64,000 nucleotides of DNA from Arthrobacter sp. AFG20 (GCF_002892795.1 NZ_PJMC01000018.1:1-64000); one strand, 5' to 3'. Positions 25,504-34,547 are shown, counted from the stretch's first letter. Translations and numbers: made by a program. The notes: a model not told the origin generated them from the sequence alone.

Positions 25504-25547
25504 CAGATTTTATCTGCACGGCTGGCTAGTGTTGTCCTTGGACAACC
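25504..25547. promoter_or_regulatory. Palindromes in the scpB-rluB gap
   Basis: GCAGAT-TTT-ATCTGC (25504-25518) may end scpB transcription. GTTGTCC-TT-GGACAAC (25532-25547) is a perfect 7+2+7 palindrome 30 bp before the rluB start and could be an operator. No regulator can be assigned. Confidence 0.4.
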
Positions 25548-25577
25548 TTTGCCGGTCAAAATCACAGAGGACGGGTC

Positions 25578-26810
25578 ATGACACAGGCGGGACGCCAGGG
25601 TTCACCACGTAACAGCTCCGGACGTAAAGGTCCGGATCGCAACGCTCCGCGCGGCGCGGCTCAAGGCCGCGGCGCGGGCGCCGGGAAGCGTGACTTCCCC
25701 AAGGGCGGCGAACGCCCCTTCGGCGACCGCACCTACAAGGGCAAGCCCCGCGAGGAGCGCTTCGTCGATCCCGACGAGGCACCCGCCGGCCGGCGGCCCG
25801 GCAGTGACTGGAAGGGGGGCGCCAAGGCCCCCGCAGCCAGGACAGGTGCACCCAGGACAGGTGCACCCAAGACCGGGGCACGCAAGGCCGATGCCCGGAA
25901 GCCCGGCGCGAACAGGGCCCCAGGCACCCCAGGTGCACTGAAGCCAAAGTCAGGCGCCCCCAAGGCCGCGGGTTCGCGCGCCTTCGGCAGCGAACGCTTC
26001 GGCCAGAACCTGGGGCCGGTCCGCCGCCCCTCCCGCGCCCGCGGTCCCCGCGCCGAGGTGCCGCAGTCGGAAGTCCACGACGCCGACGGCGTCCGCCTGC
26101 AGAAGGTCATGGCCTCCGCCGGCGTCGCCTCCCGCCGCGTCTGCGAAGAGATGATCGCCGAGGGCCGCGTCGAGGTCGACGGCAAGGTCGTCACCGAGCT
26201 CGGTGTACGCGTCGATCCCAAGACCGCCGTCATTCACGTGGACGGCCTGCGCATCCAGCTCGATGACACGCTGGTCTACATGGTGTTCAACAAGCCCAAG
26301 GGCGTGGTGTCCACCATGGAGGACCCCGAAGGCCGGCCGTGTATCAGCGACTACATCCGCAACAACCAGGGCGAACGGCTCTTCCACGTCGGGCGCCTTG
26401 ACGTCGCCACCGAGGGCCTACTGCTGCTGACCAACGACGGAGAGCTGGCCAACCGGCTGACCCACCCGTCCTACGAGGTCCCCAAGACCTACCTGGTCCA
26501 GGTCCGCGGGCCGTTCCCGCAGGGTATCGGCTCACAGCTCAAGGACGGCATCGAACTCGAGGACGGCTTCGCCTCGGTCGACTCCTTCCGCCTGGTCGAC
26601 TCGACCCCGGGCCATGTCCTGATCGAAGTGGTGCTGCACTCCGGCAAAAACCGCATTGTCCGGCGCCTGTTCGACGCCGTCGGTTTCCCGGTATTGCGCC
26701 TGGTGCGCGTCAAGGTTGGCCCCATCGGCCTGGGCGACCAGCGCCAGGGAAGCATCCGCAACCTCGGCAGGCAGGAAGTCGGCCACCTGCTGGCATCCGT
26801 GGGGCTGTAA
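25578..26810 (+). CDS. rluB: 23S rRNA pseudouridine synthase RluB-type
   Basis: A 410-residue protein. The first 165 or so residues are a basic, disordered Gly/Arg/Lys/Ala-rich extension with a degenerate five-residue repeat (RTGAP, KTGAR). An S4 RNA-binding domain follows (RLQKVMASAGVASRRVCEEM), then the RsuA/RluB catalytic domain with the catalytic Asp in VGRLDVATEGLLLLTNDGE. It isomerises uridine in 23S rRNA. The extension is far longer than in the E. coli enzyme. It lies in the conserved scpAB-tyrA-cmk-der run. Confidence 0.9.
   Translation: MTQAGRQGSPRNSSGRKGPDRNAPRGAAQGRGAGAGKRDFPKGGERPFGDRTYKGKPREERFVDPDEAPAGRRPGSDWKGGAKAPAARTGAPRTGAPKTGARKADARKPGANRAPGTPGALKPKSGAPKAAGSRAFGSERFGQNLGPVRRPSRARGPRAEVPQSEVHDADGVRLQKVMASAGVASRRVCEEMIAEGRVEVDGKVVTELGVRVDPKTAVIHVDGLRIQLDDTLVYMVFNKPKGVVSTMEDPEGRPCISDYIRNNQGERLFHVGRLDVATEGLLLLTNDGELANRLTHPSYEVPKTYLVQVRGPFPQGIGSQLKDGIELEDGFASVDSFRLVDSTPGHVLIEVVLHSGKNRIVRRLFDAVGFPVLRLVRVKVGPIGLGDQRQGSIRNLGRQEVGHLLASVGL
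25839..25898 (+). repeat. Degenerate 15-bp tandem repeat inside rluB
   Basis: Units of 15 bp start at 25839, 25854, 25869 and 25884. The first two are identical (AGGACAGGTGCACCC) and the next two have diverged. They encode five-residue repeats in the disordered N-terminal extension. Confidence 0.7.
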
Positions 26811-26813
26811 GGG

Positions 26814-27923
26814 ATGTCGGCTTTCCGTACGCACGGCCGCGGACACCTGAATGGCCCGGTCGTCGTTATCGGCACGGGCCTGCTCGGCACCAGCATCGGC
26901 CTCGGCCTGCGCGGCCGCGGTGTTGCCGTGTACCTGTCCGATCCGTCGCCGACCAACCAGGCAGTCGCCGTCGACATCGGCGCAGGTGTCCCCTTGGCTG
27001 CCATGGGCGACGAACGTCCTGAACTCGTTGTCGTCGCGTCGCCGCCGGACGTGACCGCGGACGTTGTGGAACGTGCGCTGGCAGACTACCCGGACGCCAC
27101 CGTCGTCGACATCGCCAGCGTCAAGGCAGCGATCCTGCATGACCTGCGGAGCCGCGGCGCGGACCTCAGCCGCTATGTTGGCACCCATCCCATGGCAGGA
27201 CGCGAGAAGTCCGGGCCGGTCGCAGCCCGCGGCGAGCTTTTCACCTCCATGCCGTGGGTCATGTGCCCGACCGAGGAATCCTCGGCCGGGGCGGTCCAGG
27301 CTGCACGGGCGCTGGCCACCGACCTGGGTGGCCTGGTTTCGCAGTTCACGGCCGAAGAACATGACGGGGCCGTGGCCCTGGTCTCCCACCTGCCGCAGGT
27401 GATGTCCTCGCTGCTGGCCAGCCGGCTGCAGGACACTCCGATGCATGCCCTTTCCCTCGCCGGGAACGGGCTCCGTGACACCACCCGCATCGCAGCCAGC
27501 GACCCTACACTGTGGGTCCAGATCCTGGGAGCGAATGCCCGAAAGGTGGTGGAGATCCTCTACGGTGTGCGCGAAGACCTCAACCGGCTGATCGGGACAC
27601 TGGAAGACCCCGCGGCCGCCGGGGCCCGACTTGACCTGGCCCAGCTGATGAGCGAAGGCAATGCCGGGCAGGCCAGGATTCCGGGTAAACACGGCGGACC
27701 GCCGCAGGCCTATTCCTGGCTCACGGTGCTTGTCGACGACCGGCCCGGCCAGATCGCCAGGCTGCTGACCGAGATCGGTGAGATTGGCGTCAACCTCGAA
27801 GACCTCCGGCTGGACCACTCCTCCGGACAGAACGTGGGCATGGTGGAGATCTCGGTGCTGCCCAGCGCGCATGACCTACTTGTAGAAGCACTAAGCGACC
27901 GTGGATGGCGGGTACTTCAGTAA
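26814..27923 (+). CDS. tyrA: Prephenate dehydrogenase
   Basis: A 369-residue enzyme. The NAD-binding motif is VVVIGTGLLGTSIGLGLRG; the substrate region includes GTHPMAGREKSGP. The last 75 or so residues form an ACT-type regulatory domain (LTVLVDDRPGQIARLLTEIG), which suggests feedback by tyrosine. It oxidatively decarboxylates prephenate to 4-hydroxyphenylpyruvate. The stop TAATG overlaps the cmk start, so the genes form one operon with rluB upstream. The ATG is only 3 nt after the rluB stop. Confidence 0.92.
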   Translation: MSAFRTHGRGHLNGPVVVIGTGLLGTSIGLGLRGRGVAVYLSDPSPTNQAVAVDIGAGVPLAAMGDERPELVVVASPPDVTADVVERALADYPDATVVDIASVKAAILHDLRSRGADLSRYVGTHPMAGREKSGPVAARGELFTSMPWVMCPTEESSAGAVQAARALATDLGGLVSQFTAEEHDGAVALVSHLPQVMSSLLASRLQDTPMHALSLAGNGLRDTTRIAASDPTLWVQILGANARKVVEILYGVREDLNRLIGTLEDPAAAGARLDLAQLMSEGNAGQARIPGKHGGPPQAYSWLTVLVDDRPGQIARLLTEIGEIGVNLEDLRLDHSSGQNVGMVEISVLPSAHDLLVEALSDRGWRVLQ

Positions 27924-28636
27924 TGACACAGGAACTGATCGAAACTCTGCCTGCCCTCCGGCTCGGCCGGCCGCTGGTTGTGGCCATTGACGGGCCATCA
28001 GGCTCGGGGAAGTCCAGCGTCAGCAAGGAAGTGGCACGCCGCCTGAACCTCGCCTACCTGGACACCGGTGCCATGTACCGGGCCCTCACCTGGTACTGCC
28101 TTGACCGCGGAACGGACCTTGCCGACGCCACCGCCGTCGAACTGGCAGCCGAAGAACTGCCGCTGGACATCAGCACCAGCCCGCACTCAGAGTTTGTGCG
28201 GGTCGGGGGCGCCGACGTCACCGACGCCATCAGGGAACCGGGCATCTCCTCGGCCGTCAGCGCCGTCGCCACCACGCTCGGTGCCCGGACCGAACTCATC
28301 CGCCGCCAGCGCGCCCTGATCGAAAAGCACAACCGCCGCATGGTGGTGGAGGGCCGGGACATCACCACCGTCGTCGTGCCAGGTGCACAGGTGCGCATGC
28401 TCCTGACCGCCAGCGAGGAAGCCCGGCTCCGCCGCCGCGGTATCCAGCTCGGCGGGACGCAAAGCGCCGAGCAACTGGCTGCCCAGGTGACCCAGCGGGA
28501 CGCGAAGGACTCCACGGTGGTGAACTTCACCCAGGCGGCGGACGGCGTGGTGACGCTGGATTCGTCCGACCTGGATTTCGAGGAAACCGTGGTTGCCGCG
28601 CTCCGCATCGTCACCAAGGTCATCAACCATGAGTGA
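27923..28636 (+). CDS. cmk: Cytidylate kinase
   Basis: A 237-residue CMP/dCMP kinase. The P-loop is DGPSGSGKSSVSKEVAR, followed by AYLDTGAMYRALTW and the NMP-binding region with VVEGRDITTVVVPGA. It phosphorylates CMP and dCMP with ATP. The start overlaps the tyrA stop by 1 nt, and the stop overlaps the next acyltransferase start by 8 nt. Confidence 0.94.
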   Translation: MTQELIETLPALRLGRPLVVAIDGPSGSGKSSVSKEVARRLNLAYLDTGAMYRALTWYCLDRGTDLADATAVELAAEELPLDISTSPHSEFVRVGGADVTDAIREPGISSAVSAVATTLGARTELIRRQRALIEKHNRRMVVEGRDITTVVVPGAQVRMLLTASEEARLRRRGIQLGGTQSAEQLAAQVTQRDAKDSTVVNFTQAADGVVTLDSSDLDFEETVVAALRIVTKVINHE

Positions 28637-29393
28637 GTCCGCCAGGATGCTCCGGACCGAGACGCCGGGGACTGTCGTTCCCGGCGCTGTTGCTCCCGGT
28701 ATGTGGACCATGGCGTGGAGCCGGCCCGTCGGCCGGTTCCTGAACAACGCCGTCTACCGCACGTCCGTCACCGGCCGCTCCAACGTTCCGGCCGCGGGGC
28801 CGGTGATTTTCGCCGGAAACCACATCAGCTTCCTCGACGGACCCGTCATGTTCGGCGCCTCGCCCCGGCCCATGCACATCCTCGTTAAGAAGGAGATGTT
28901 CAAGGGCTTCCTCGGCCGAGTACTGAAGGCCTCGGGCCAGCTTCCGGCTGACCGTGCGGGGGACCGGTCGGTCCTGCAGCTCAGCAAGGACGTGCTCGAC
29001 GCAGGCCGCTGCATCGGCATCCTGCCCGAGGGCACCCGGGGCAGCGGCACGGCAACCGGCATCAGCAACGGGGTGGCATGGCTTGCCCTGAATTCGGACG
29101 CCGTCGTGGTGCCCGTGGCCATCCTGGGCACGCGTCAGGGCGGCGAACACCTGGACAGCATCCCCAAACCCGGCCGCCGGCTGCACGTCAGCTTCGGTAA
29201 CCCACTCACCGTTGGCCGCCGTCCGGATGAAACCGGCCGTGCTTCAATGGACAGGGCGGCTACGGAAATCCGGGACACTCTGGCCGCGCACGTCCGGAAC
29301 GCCGTCCGGCGCAGCGGGATGTCCTTGCCCTCCGCGGATCATCCGCACCAACGTTCCACCGCAGTAGCCGGACCGCCGGCAGACCATCACTAA
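28629..29393 (+). CDS. 1-acyl-sn-glycerol-3-phosphate acyltransferase (PlsC type)
   Basis: A 254-residue PlsC-family protein. The acyltransferase motifs are NHISFLDGPVMFG (HX4D), the GRVLKASGQLPADR block, and LPEGTRGSG. It probably acylates lysophosphatidate in phospholipid synthesis at the inner face of the membrane. The ATG at 28629 lies inside the end of cmk, in the tightly packed cmk-plsC-der operon. A second paralogue is encoded at 47203-47931. Confidence 0.9.
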   Translation: MSESARMLRTETPGTVVPGAVAPGMWTMAWSRPVGRFLNNAVYRTSVTGRSNVPAAGPVIFAGNHISFLDGPVMFGASPRPMHILVKKEMFKGFLGRVLKASGQLPADRAGDRSVLQLSKDVLDAGRCIGILPEGTRGSGTATGISNGVAWLALNSDAVVVPVAILGTRQGGEHLDSIPKPGRRLHVSFGNPLTVGRRPDETGRASMDRAATEIRDTLAAHVRNAVRRSGMSLPSADHPHQRSTAVAGPPADHH

Positions 29394-29404
29394 GGAAAAG
29401 TGTA

Positions 29405-30955
29405 ATGAGCGATACGACTCAAACTTCCGGCCACTCCGGCGCCGGCGAAGACGAATACACGCCCACCGGCACGGACCAGGTGGCGGAACACCTGGCGGCC
29501 CTGGACGACGACGAGGCGGAGCTTCGCGCCGCCTCCCTCCGCGCCGGACTGGACGACTACGAACTCGACGAAGACGACGCCGCGCTCCTCAGCGGCCTGC
29601 ACGACGAGGAAGATCTCGAGGGTCCGCTTAAGCTCGACCCCGTGCTCGCCATCATCGGCCGCCCAAACGTTGGCAAGTCCACCCTCGTCAACCGCATCCT
29701 GGGCCGCCGCGAGGCGGTCGTGGAGGACACCCCGGGCGTGACGCGCGACCGCGTGATGTACTCGGCGAACTGGAACGGGCGGAACTTCACGCTGGTGGAT
29801 ACCGGCGGCTGGGAACACGATGCCCGCGGTATCCATGCCCGGGTGGCGGAGCAGGCTGAAATGGCAGTGGAGCTGGCTGACGCAGTGCTGTTCGTCGTTG
29901 ACTCGGCAGTGGGCGCAACCGCTACGGACGAGGCCGTAGTGAAGATGCTCCGCCGGAGCAAGAAGCCTGTCATCCTCGTGGCCAACAAGGTGGACGACTT
30001 TGTGCAGGAAGCCGACTCCGCAGTCCTGTGGGGCCTGGGCTTCGGCGAGCCGTACCCCGTCTCCGCGCTGCACGGCCGAGGCGTCGCTGACTTGCTGGAC
30101 CACGTCATGGACACCCTGCCGGAGTTCTCCACCGTTGAGGGCATCGAACGCTCCGGTGGCCCGCGCCGGATCGCCCTGATCGGACGCCCCAACGTCGGCA
30201 AGTCCTCCCTCCTGAACAAGCTTGCCGGCTCCGAGCGCGTGGTGGTGGACAACACTGCCGGCACCACCCGCGACCCGGTCGACGAATTCATCGAGCTCGG
30301 CGGCCAAACCTGGCGTTTCGTGGACACCGCCGGCATCCGCCGGCGCCAGCACATGGCGCAGGGCGCCGACTTCTATGCCTCCCTCCGGACCCAGAGCGCG
30401 CTGGAAAAGGCGGAGGTCGCCGTCGTTCTTCTCGCTGTTGATGAGGTGCTCAGCGAGCAGGACGTCCGCATCCTGCAGCTGGCCATTGAGTCGGGGCGTG
30501 CCCTGGTGCTCGCTTTCAACAAGTGGGACCTTCTGGACGACGAACGGCGCCGGTACCTGGAACGCGAAATCGAGCAGGACCTGGCGCACGTGGAGTGGGC
30601 GCCGCGCGTCAACATCTCCGCCAAGACGGGCTGGCATAAGGACCGCCTGGTGCCGGCGCTGGAGCTGGCGCTGGAAAACTGGGACCGGCGAATTCCCACC
30701 GGACGGCTCAACGCCTTCCTGGGCGAGCTGGTGGCGGCGCATCCGCACCCGGTCCGCGGCGGCAAGCAGCCCCGCATCCTGTTCGGCACGCAGGCTTCCA
30801 GCCGGCCGCCGAAGTTCGTCCTGTTCACCACGGGATTCCTGGACCCGGGCTACCGCCGGTTCATCACCCGCCGCCTGCGGGAAACCTTCGGCTTCGAGGG
30901 AACGCCCATCGAAGTCAGCATGCGGGTGCGTGAAAAGCGCGGCAAGAAGCGTTAA
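29405..30955 (+). CDS. der: Ribosome-biogenesis GTPase Der (EngA)
   Basis: A 516-residue double GTPase. Two G domains are visible: GRPNVGKSTLVNRILGRRE / DTGGW / NKVDD and GRPNVGKSSLLNKLAGSE / DTAGI / NKWDL. A C-terminal KH-like domain follows. An acidic N-terminal extension of about 75 residues, rich in Asp and Glu, precedes the first G domain. It acts in 50S subunit assembly. It is the last gene of the operon before tRNA-Pro. Confidence 0.94.
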   Translation: MSDTTQTSGHSGAGEDEYTPTGTDQVAEHLAALDDDEAELRAASLRAGLDDYELDEDDAALLSGLHDEEDLEGPLKLDPVLAIIGRPNVGKSTLVNRILGRREAVVEDTPGVTRDRVMYSANWNGRNFTLVDTGGWEHDARGIHARVAEQAEMAVELADAVLFVVDSAVGATATDEAVVKMLRRSKKPVILVANKVDDFVQEADSAVLWGLGFGEPYPVSALHGRGVADLLDHVMDTLPEFSTVEGIERSGGPRRIALIGRPNVGKSSLLNKLAGSERVVVDNTAGTTRDPVDEFIELGGQTWRFVDTAGIRRRQHMAQGADFYASLRTQSALEKAEVAVVLLAVDEVLSEQDVRILQLAIESGRALVLAFNKWDLLDDERRRYLEREIEQDLAHVEWAPRVNISAKTGWHKDRLVPALELALENWDRRIPTGRLNAFLGELVAAHPHPVRGGKQPRILFGTQASSRPPKFVLFTTGFLDPGYRRFITRRLRETFGFEGTPIEVSMRVREKRGKKR

Positions 30956-31047
30956 TTACGACACACCGGGCGGCGAATACCGGAAAGTGTCACTGGCACC
31001 CGCCGGAATCGTGTAAGCTCTTCTAGGTGGTTCGGCCGGACTGCTTA

Positions 31048-31072
31048 GGTGAATTTCTTCGGAAGATTCATC
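31048..31072 (+). other. cUUCGg-tetraloop hairpin ahead of tRNA-Pro
   Basis: The RNA would fold as GGUGAA-UUUC[UUCG]GAAG-A-UUCAUC, a 10-pair stem with a bulged A and two wobble pairs, capped by a stable UUCG loop. It ends 22 nt before the tRNA. It may terminate der transcription or take part in pre-tRNA leader processing. Confidence 0.5.
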
Positions 31073-31094
31073 TGGCGGAGAACGGCGGAACTGA

Positions 31095-31168
<74 letters not shown>

Positions 31169-31175
31169 CCGCATG

Positions 31176-31211
31176 AAAATCCCGCCAACCCAACAGGGTT
31201 GGCGGGATTTT
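31176..31211 (+). terminator. Intrinsic terminator after tRNA-Pro
   Basis: AAAATCCCGCCAACC (31176-31190) pairs perfectly with GGTTGGCGGGATTTT (31197-31211) over a 6-nt loop, starting 8 nt after the tRNA. Confidence 0.85.
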
Positions 31212-31269
31212 CTGTTGCCCGGAATTCTGCGCTTTTTTTGCAAAAGCACGTACTACTTGAGGAATCGTG

Positions 31270-32142
31270 CTACTTGAGGAAGCGGGACGTTCTGCGGTCG
31301 GCCAGGATCTTGCCGCCGGTCTGGCAGGTTGGGCAATACTGCAGTGCAGTATCCGCGAAGGACACCTCCCGGACCGTGTCTCCGCATACCGGGCAGGACT
31401 GGCCGGCGCGGCCATGCACATTCATGCCGCTCCGTTTCGCATCCTTGAGGTCCGCGGGCGCCTTTCCCTGGGCCTGGGCCACTGCGGCTCCCAGCACGGT
31501 GTGGATGGAGTCGAACAGGATCCCGACCTTCGCCGGTTCCAAGGAATTGGCCATGGCGAACGGGGAAATCTTCGCTGCGTGCAGGATTTCGTCGCTGTAC
31601 GCGTTTCCGATGCCGGCAATGACACTCTGGCTGCGCAGCACGCCCTTGATCTGGTGCGCGTGCCCGGCAAGGATTTCGGCGAACATCTCCCGGCTGAAGG
31701 CCGGGGCCAGCGGATCCGGCCCGAGGTCTGCGATGCCGGGAACGTCGCCGGGCTTTGACACCACGTAGATTGCCAGGCCCTTCTTGGTGCCGGCCTCGGT
31801 CAGGTCGATGCCCACCTTCCTGCCGTCGCCCCCGGCAAGGTGCAGGCGGGCCGCGATGGGACCCTTGCCGGGACGGAGCGGATCGGGCGAGGGGTTTTCG
31901 GTGTAACGGACCCAGCCTGCCCTGGCGAGATGGAAGACGAAATAGAGGCCGTCCGCGTCGATGCTGACGAACTTCCCGAACCGCTCCACTCCGGTGACGG
32001 TCCGGCCCGCGAGGGCCGTGTAGGGCGGGTCGGCCGTCTTGAGGACCGCCACCGACAGAATCTGCAGCTTCTCCAGCACCGCGCCGCGAAGCCGTGCGTC
32101 GAGGAACGTGCTCAGTGCGGCCACCTCGGGTAGTTCCGGCAT
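31270..32142 (-). CDS. Fpg/Nei-family DNA glycosylase
   Basis: A 290-residue glycosylase/AP lyase. It begins MPELPEV, with the catalytic Pro2 and Glu3. VERFGKFVSID holds the conserved Lys region, and the helix-two-turn-helix contains AGIGNAYSDEILHAA. The C-terminal zinc finger has CPVC...CPTC. It excises oxidised bases. The open frame extends far upstream, but the start is fixed by the need for Pro2 and Glu3. Replacement of the usual finger motif by FADTALQYCPTCQ points to the Nei2-like actinobacterial branch rather than canonical MutM. Confidence 0.9.
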   Translation of the reverse strand: MPELPEVAALSTFLDARLRGAVLEKLQILSVAVLKTADPPYTALAGRTVTGVERFGKFVSIDADGLYFVFHLARAGWVRYTENPSPDPLRPGKGPIAARLHLAGGDGRKVGIDLTEAGTKKGLAIYVVSKPGDVPGIADLGPDPLAPAFSREMFAEILAGHAHQIKGVLRSQSVIAGIGNAYSDEILHAAKISPFAMANSLEPAKVGILFDSIHTVLGAAVAQAQGKAPADLKDAKRSGMNVHGRAGQSCPVCGDTVREVSFADTALQYCPTCQTGGKILADRRTSRFLK

Positions 32143-32295
32143 GGCACCACTTTGCCACACGGGGTGCCGGATTGGGCGATTCGCGCAGGCATAACGGCTC
32201 ATCCGGCGGCCAGGGAGTTGTGCATATACTTTCAACCGGTGGCTGTTCCCTACGCCTCCGTTGACATTGGTGATTGACCCGATGAAAGGCCCCTG

Positions 32296-32682
32296 ATGAG
32301 CAACATTCCCTCTGATCTGTCCTACACCGCCGAACACGAATGGGTGACCGCACCGAACGCCGATGGTGTGGTCCGCGTGGGGATCACCGACTTCGCACAG
32401 GACGCCCTCGGGGATGTCGTCTACGCCCAGATGCCCGAAGTTGGCACCACTGTTAAGGCAAACGACGTCGTCGGCGAGGTTGAGTCCACCAAAAGCGTCA
32501 GTGACATTTATGCGCCTGTCTCCGGCGAGATCGTAGCCCGCAACGAGGCACTCGAGGGCGATTCCGCGCTCATCAACTCCGATCCGTACGGGGATGGCTG
32601 GCTCATTGAAGTCAAGCTGGCCGAACCTGATGCAGTGGATTCCCTGCTCAGTGCATCGGAGTACGAACAACAGGTAGGCTAA
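32296..32682 (+). CDS. gcvH: Glycine cleavage system H protein
   Basis: A 128-residue lipoyl-domain carrier protein. EHEWVTAP opens the fold, and GEVESTKSVSDIYAPVSG contains the lipoylated K66. It shuttles the aminomethyl group between the P, T and L proteins of glycine cleavage. No gcvT or gcvP gene is in the window. The order gcvH - FHA protein - MerR - DUF151 - MerR matches M. tuberculosis Rv1826-Rv1830. Confidence 0.95.
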   Translation: MSNIPSDLSYTAEHEWVTAPNADGVVRVGITDFAQDALGDVVYAQMPEVGTTVKANDVVGEVESTKSVSDIYAPVSGEIVARNEALEGDSALINSDPYGDGWLIEVKLAEPDAVDSLLSASEYEQQVG

Positions 32683-32828
32683 AGCTAACCGGTCCCGCTG
32701 CCCGGCCACCGGAGTCCAGCCATGGAGTCCTGCGGCCGGACGGCGGGCGGCATATCGGAGCTGCCAGGCGGCTCCGGACGGTACGCGTTGATTGCAGGGG
32801 GACATCTGCAACGAATGAGGAGGAATCC

Positions 32829-33302
32829 ATGGTCGGCGAACAGAACCACACCAGCGGCGATTACGGCACAGGTGCGGGCAGGGCCTCGGAAACCACCTCG
32901 ATCAACCTCACTCCGGTTCATGACGAGCCGACGATTGTACCCAAGCTCTCCCCGGAGGAACGCTCAGCCGTCGAGGCACTGCCCTCCGGCTCCGCGCTGC
33001 TCGTGGCCCACAGCGGGCCGAACTCGGGTGCCCGTTTCCTCCTTGACTCCGATGTCACCACGGCCGGGCGGCACCCGGATGCTGACATTTTCCTCGACGA
33101 CGTGACGGTCTCCCGCCGCCACGTCGAGTTCCGGCGCACACCGCGGAGCTTCGAGGTGGTGGACACCGGAAGCCTGAACGGCACCTATGTCAACCATGAC
33201 CGCGTGGACAGCGTGGAACTGAGGTCCGGAAACGAAGTCCAGATTGGCAAGTTCCGCCTCACCTTCTACCTGAGCCCTGCCCGCGCAGCAGGACGCGTCT
33301 GA
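32829..33302 (+). CDS. odhI: FHA-domain protein, GarA/OdhI type
   Basis: A 157-residue protein with a short disordered N-terminus and one FHA domain (TAGRHPDADIFLDDVTVSRR, then GSLNGTYVN). The N-terminal ETTS motif (T22, T23) matches the twin-Thr site of GarA/OdhI that Ser/Thr kinases phosphorylate. In those proteins phosphorylation switches inhibition of 2-oxoglutarate dehydrogenase and glutamate dehydrogenase. AGGAGG precedes the ATG. The neighbours are those of garA in M. tuberculosis, so control of the TCA/glutamate branch point is a strong inference. Confidence 0.9.
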   Translation: MVGEQNHTSGDYGTGAGRASETTSINLTPVHDEPTIVPKLSPEERSAVEALPSGSALLVAHSGPNSGARFLLDSDVTTAGRHPDADIFLDDVTVSRRHVEFRRTPRSFEVVDTGSLNGTYVNHDRVDSVELRSGNEVQIGKFRLTFYLSPARAAGRV

Positions 33303-33318
33303 TTCGGAGCGGCTGCCT

Positions 33319-34041
33319 GTGGCAATGGCACAACCGGAGCGCCGGGGACCACTGGTCCTGAACATCGGGGAAGTTCTCGCTCAGTTGAGCGACGACTTTC
33401 CGAGCATGACGGCGTCGAAAATCAGGTTCCTTGAGGAAAAAGGGCTCATCAACCCGCGGCGTACGCCCGCGGGTTACCGGCAGTACTCGGAAAGCGACGT
33501 CGAACGGCTGCGCTTCGTCCTGTCGCTTCAGCGCGACCAGTATCTGCCGCTCAAGGTCATCAAGGACTACCTCGACGCCATCGACCGGGGCGAGCGGCCC
33601 GAGAACCTCCCGCCCGGGGTCACTGTGTCCCCGCGGATCGTCTCGGACGAGCTCGCCGCGGAACTGCAGAACAAGGCGCGCCGGCTCAGCGAGGAGCAGC
33701 TGCGCGCGGAGTCGGGGGCCAGCGTGCCGCTTCTGCAGTCCCTCCTCAGCTTCGGCCTCATCGGTCACACCGACGGCAAATTCGACGAGCACGCCCTCCA
33801 AGTGGCCCGTGCCTGCGTCCAGCTGGAGAGCCACGGCCTGGAGCCCCGGCACCTCCGCCCCTTCCAGGCTGCCGCGGAGCGCGAGTTCGGACTCGTGGAA
33901 CGCGCCGTGGCCACCCTGACCTCACGCAGAGACGCTGCGTCACAGGCTCGCGCCGCCGAAGCCGCGAGGGAAATCAGCGACCTCTGCCTTACCCTGCACC
34001 GGGCCCTTGTCCAGGACCGTATCTCGCGGATGGAAATCTGA
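33319..34041 (+). CDS. ftsR: MerR-family regulator FtsR
   Basis: A 240-residue MerR-type protein with the winged helix at the N-terminus (LNIGEVLAQLSDDFPSMTAS, KIRFLEEKGLINPRRTPAGY, RQYSESDVERLRFVL) and a helical C-terminal effector domain. It matches Rv1828, whose corynebacterial orthologue FtsR regulates ftsZ. The start is GTG with GGAG 9 nt upstream. The stop overlaps the next ATG by 1 nt. Confidence 0.88.
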   Translation: MAMAQPERRGPLVLNIGEVLAQLSDDFPSMTASKIRFLEEKGLINPRRTPAGYRQYSESDVERLRFVLSLQRDQYLPLKVIKDYLDAIDRGERPENLPPGVTVSPRIVSDELAAELQNKARRLSEEQLRAESGASVPLLQSLLSFGLIGHTDGKFDEHALQVARACVQLESHGLEPRHLRPFQAAAEREFGLVERAVATLTSRRDAASQARAAEAAREISDLCLTLHRALVQDRISRMEI

Positions 34042-34547
34042 TGATCGAAGTCGAGATTGTGGGCGTTCGCATCGAATTGCCCTCAAACCAGCCCCTGGTC
34101 CTGCTCCGCGAGATGCACGGAGAACGGCACGTTCCCATCTGGATCGGGACGCCCGAGGCAAGTGCCATCGCGCTGGCACAGCAGGGCGTGGTGCCGCCGC
34201 GGCCCATGACCCACGACCTGCTCGTGGACGTGGTGGAGACGCTTGGCCATTCCGTGGTTAGCGTGAATATCGTGGCCGTGGAGGACAACATCTTTTACGG
34301 CCAGCTGCAGTTCGATAACGGGGCCACTGTGAGCTCCAGGGCATCCGACGCCCTGGCCATCGCCCTGCGCGCCAAATGCCGGATCTGGTGCGCTGACTCC
34401 GTCATGGACGAGGCCGGCGTGCGCATCACCGAGCACGACGAGGGCGAGGACACAGAGCCCGGGCCCCCCACCGTGGAGGAAGAGCGCGAGCTGCGCAGGT
34501 TCCGGGAATTCCTCGACGACGTCGAGCCCGAGGATTTCGACGGCTAA
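34041..34547 (+). CDS. DUF151 bifunctional-nuclease-family protein
   Basis: A 168-residue protein of the DUF151/BFN family. Landmarks are EVEIVGVRIELPSNQPLVLL, then ERHVPIWIGTPEASAIALAQ and RPMTHDLLVDVVETLGH. The C-terminus is acidic. Plant and archaeal members have nuclease activity, but the bacterial function is not settled. It is translationally coupled to ftsR and matches the position of Rv1829. Confidence 0.9.
   Translation: MIEVEIVGVRIELPSNQPLVLLREMHGERHVPIWIGTPEASAIALAQQGVVPPRPMTHDLLVDVVETLGHSVVSVNIVAVEDNIFYGQLQFDNGATVSSRASDALAIALRAKCRIWCADSVMDEAGVRITEHDEGEDTEPGPPTVEEERELRRFREFLDDVEPEDFDG

Noticed and set aside
31270..32811. A 513-codon extension of the Fpg/Nei glycosylase
   Set aside because: The enzyme needs Pro2 and Glu3 directly after the initiator Met, which fixes the start at 32142. 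The extension runs opposite gcvH.
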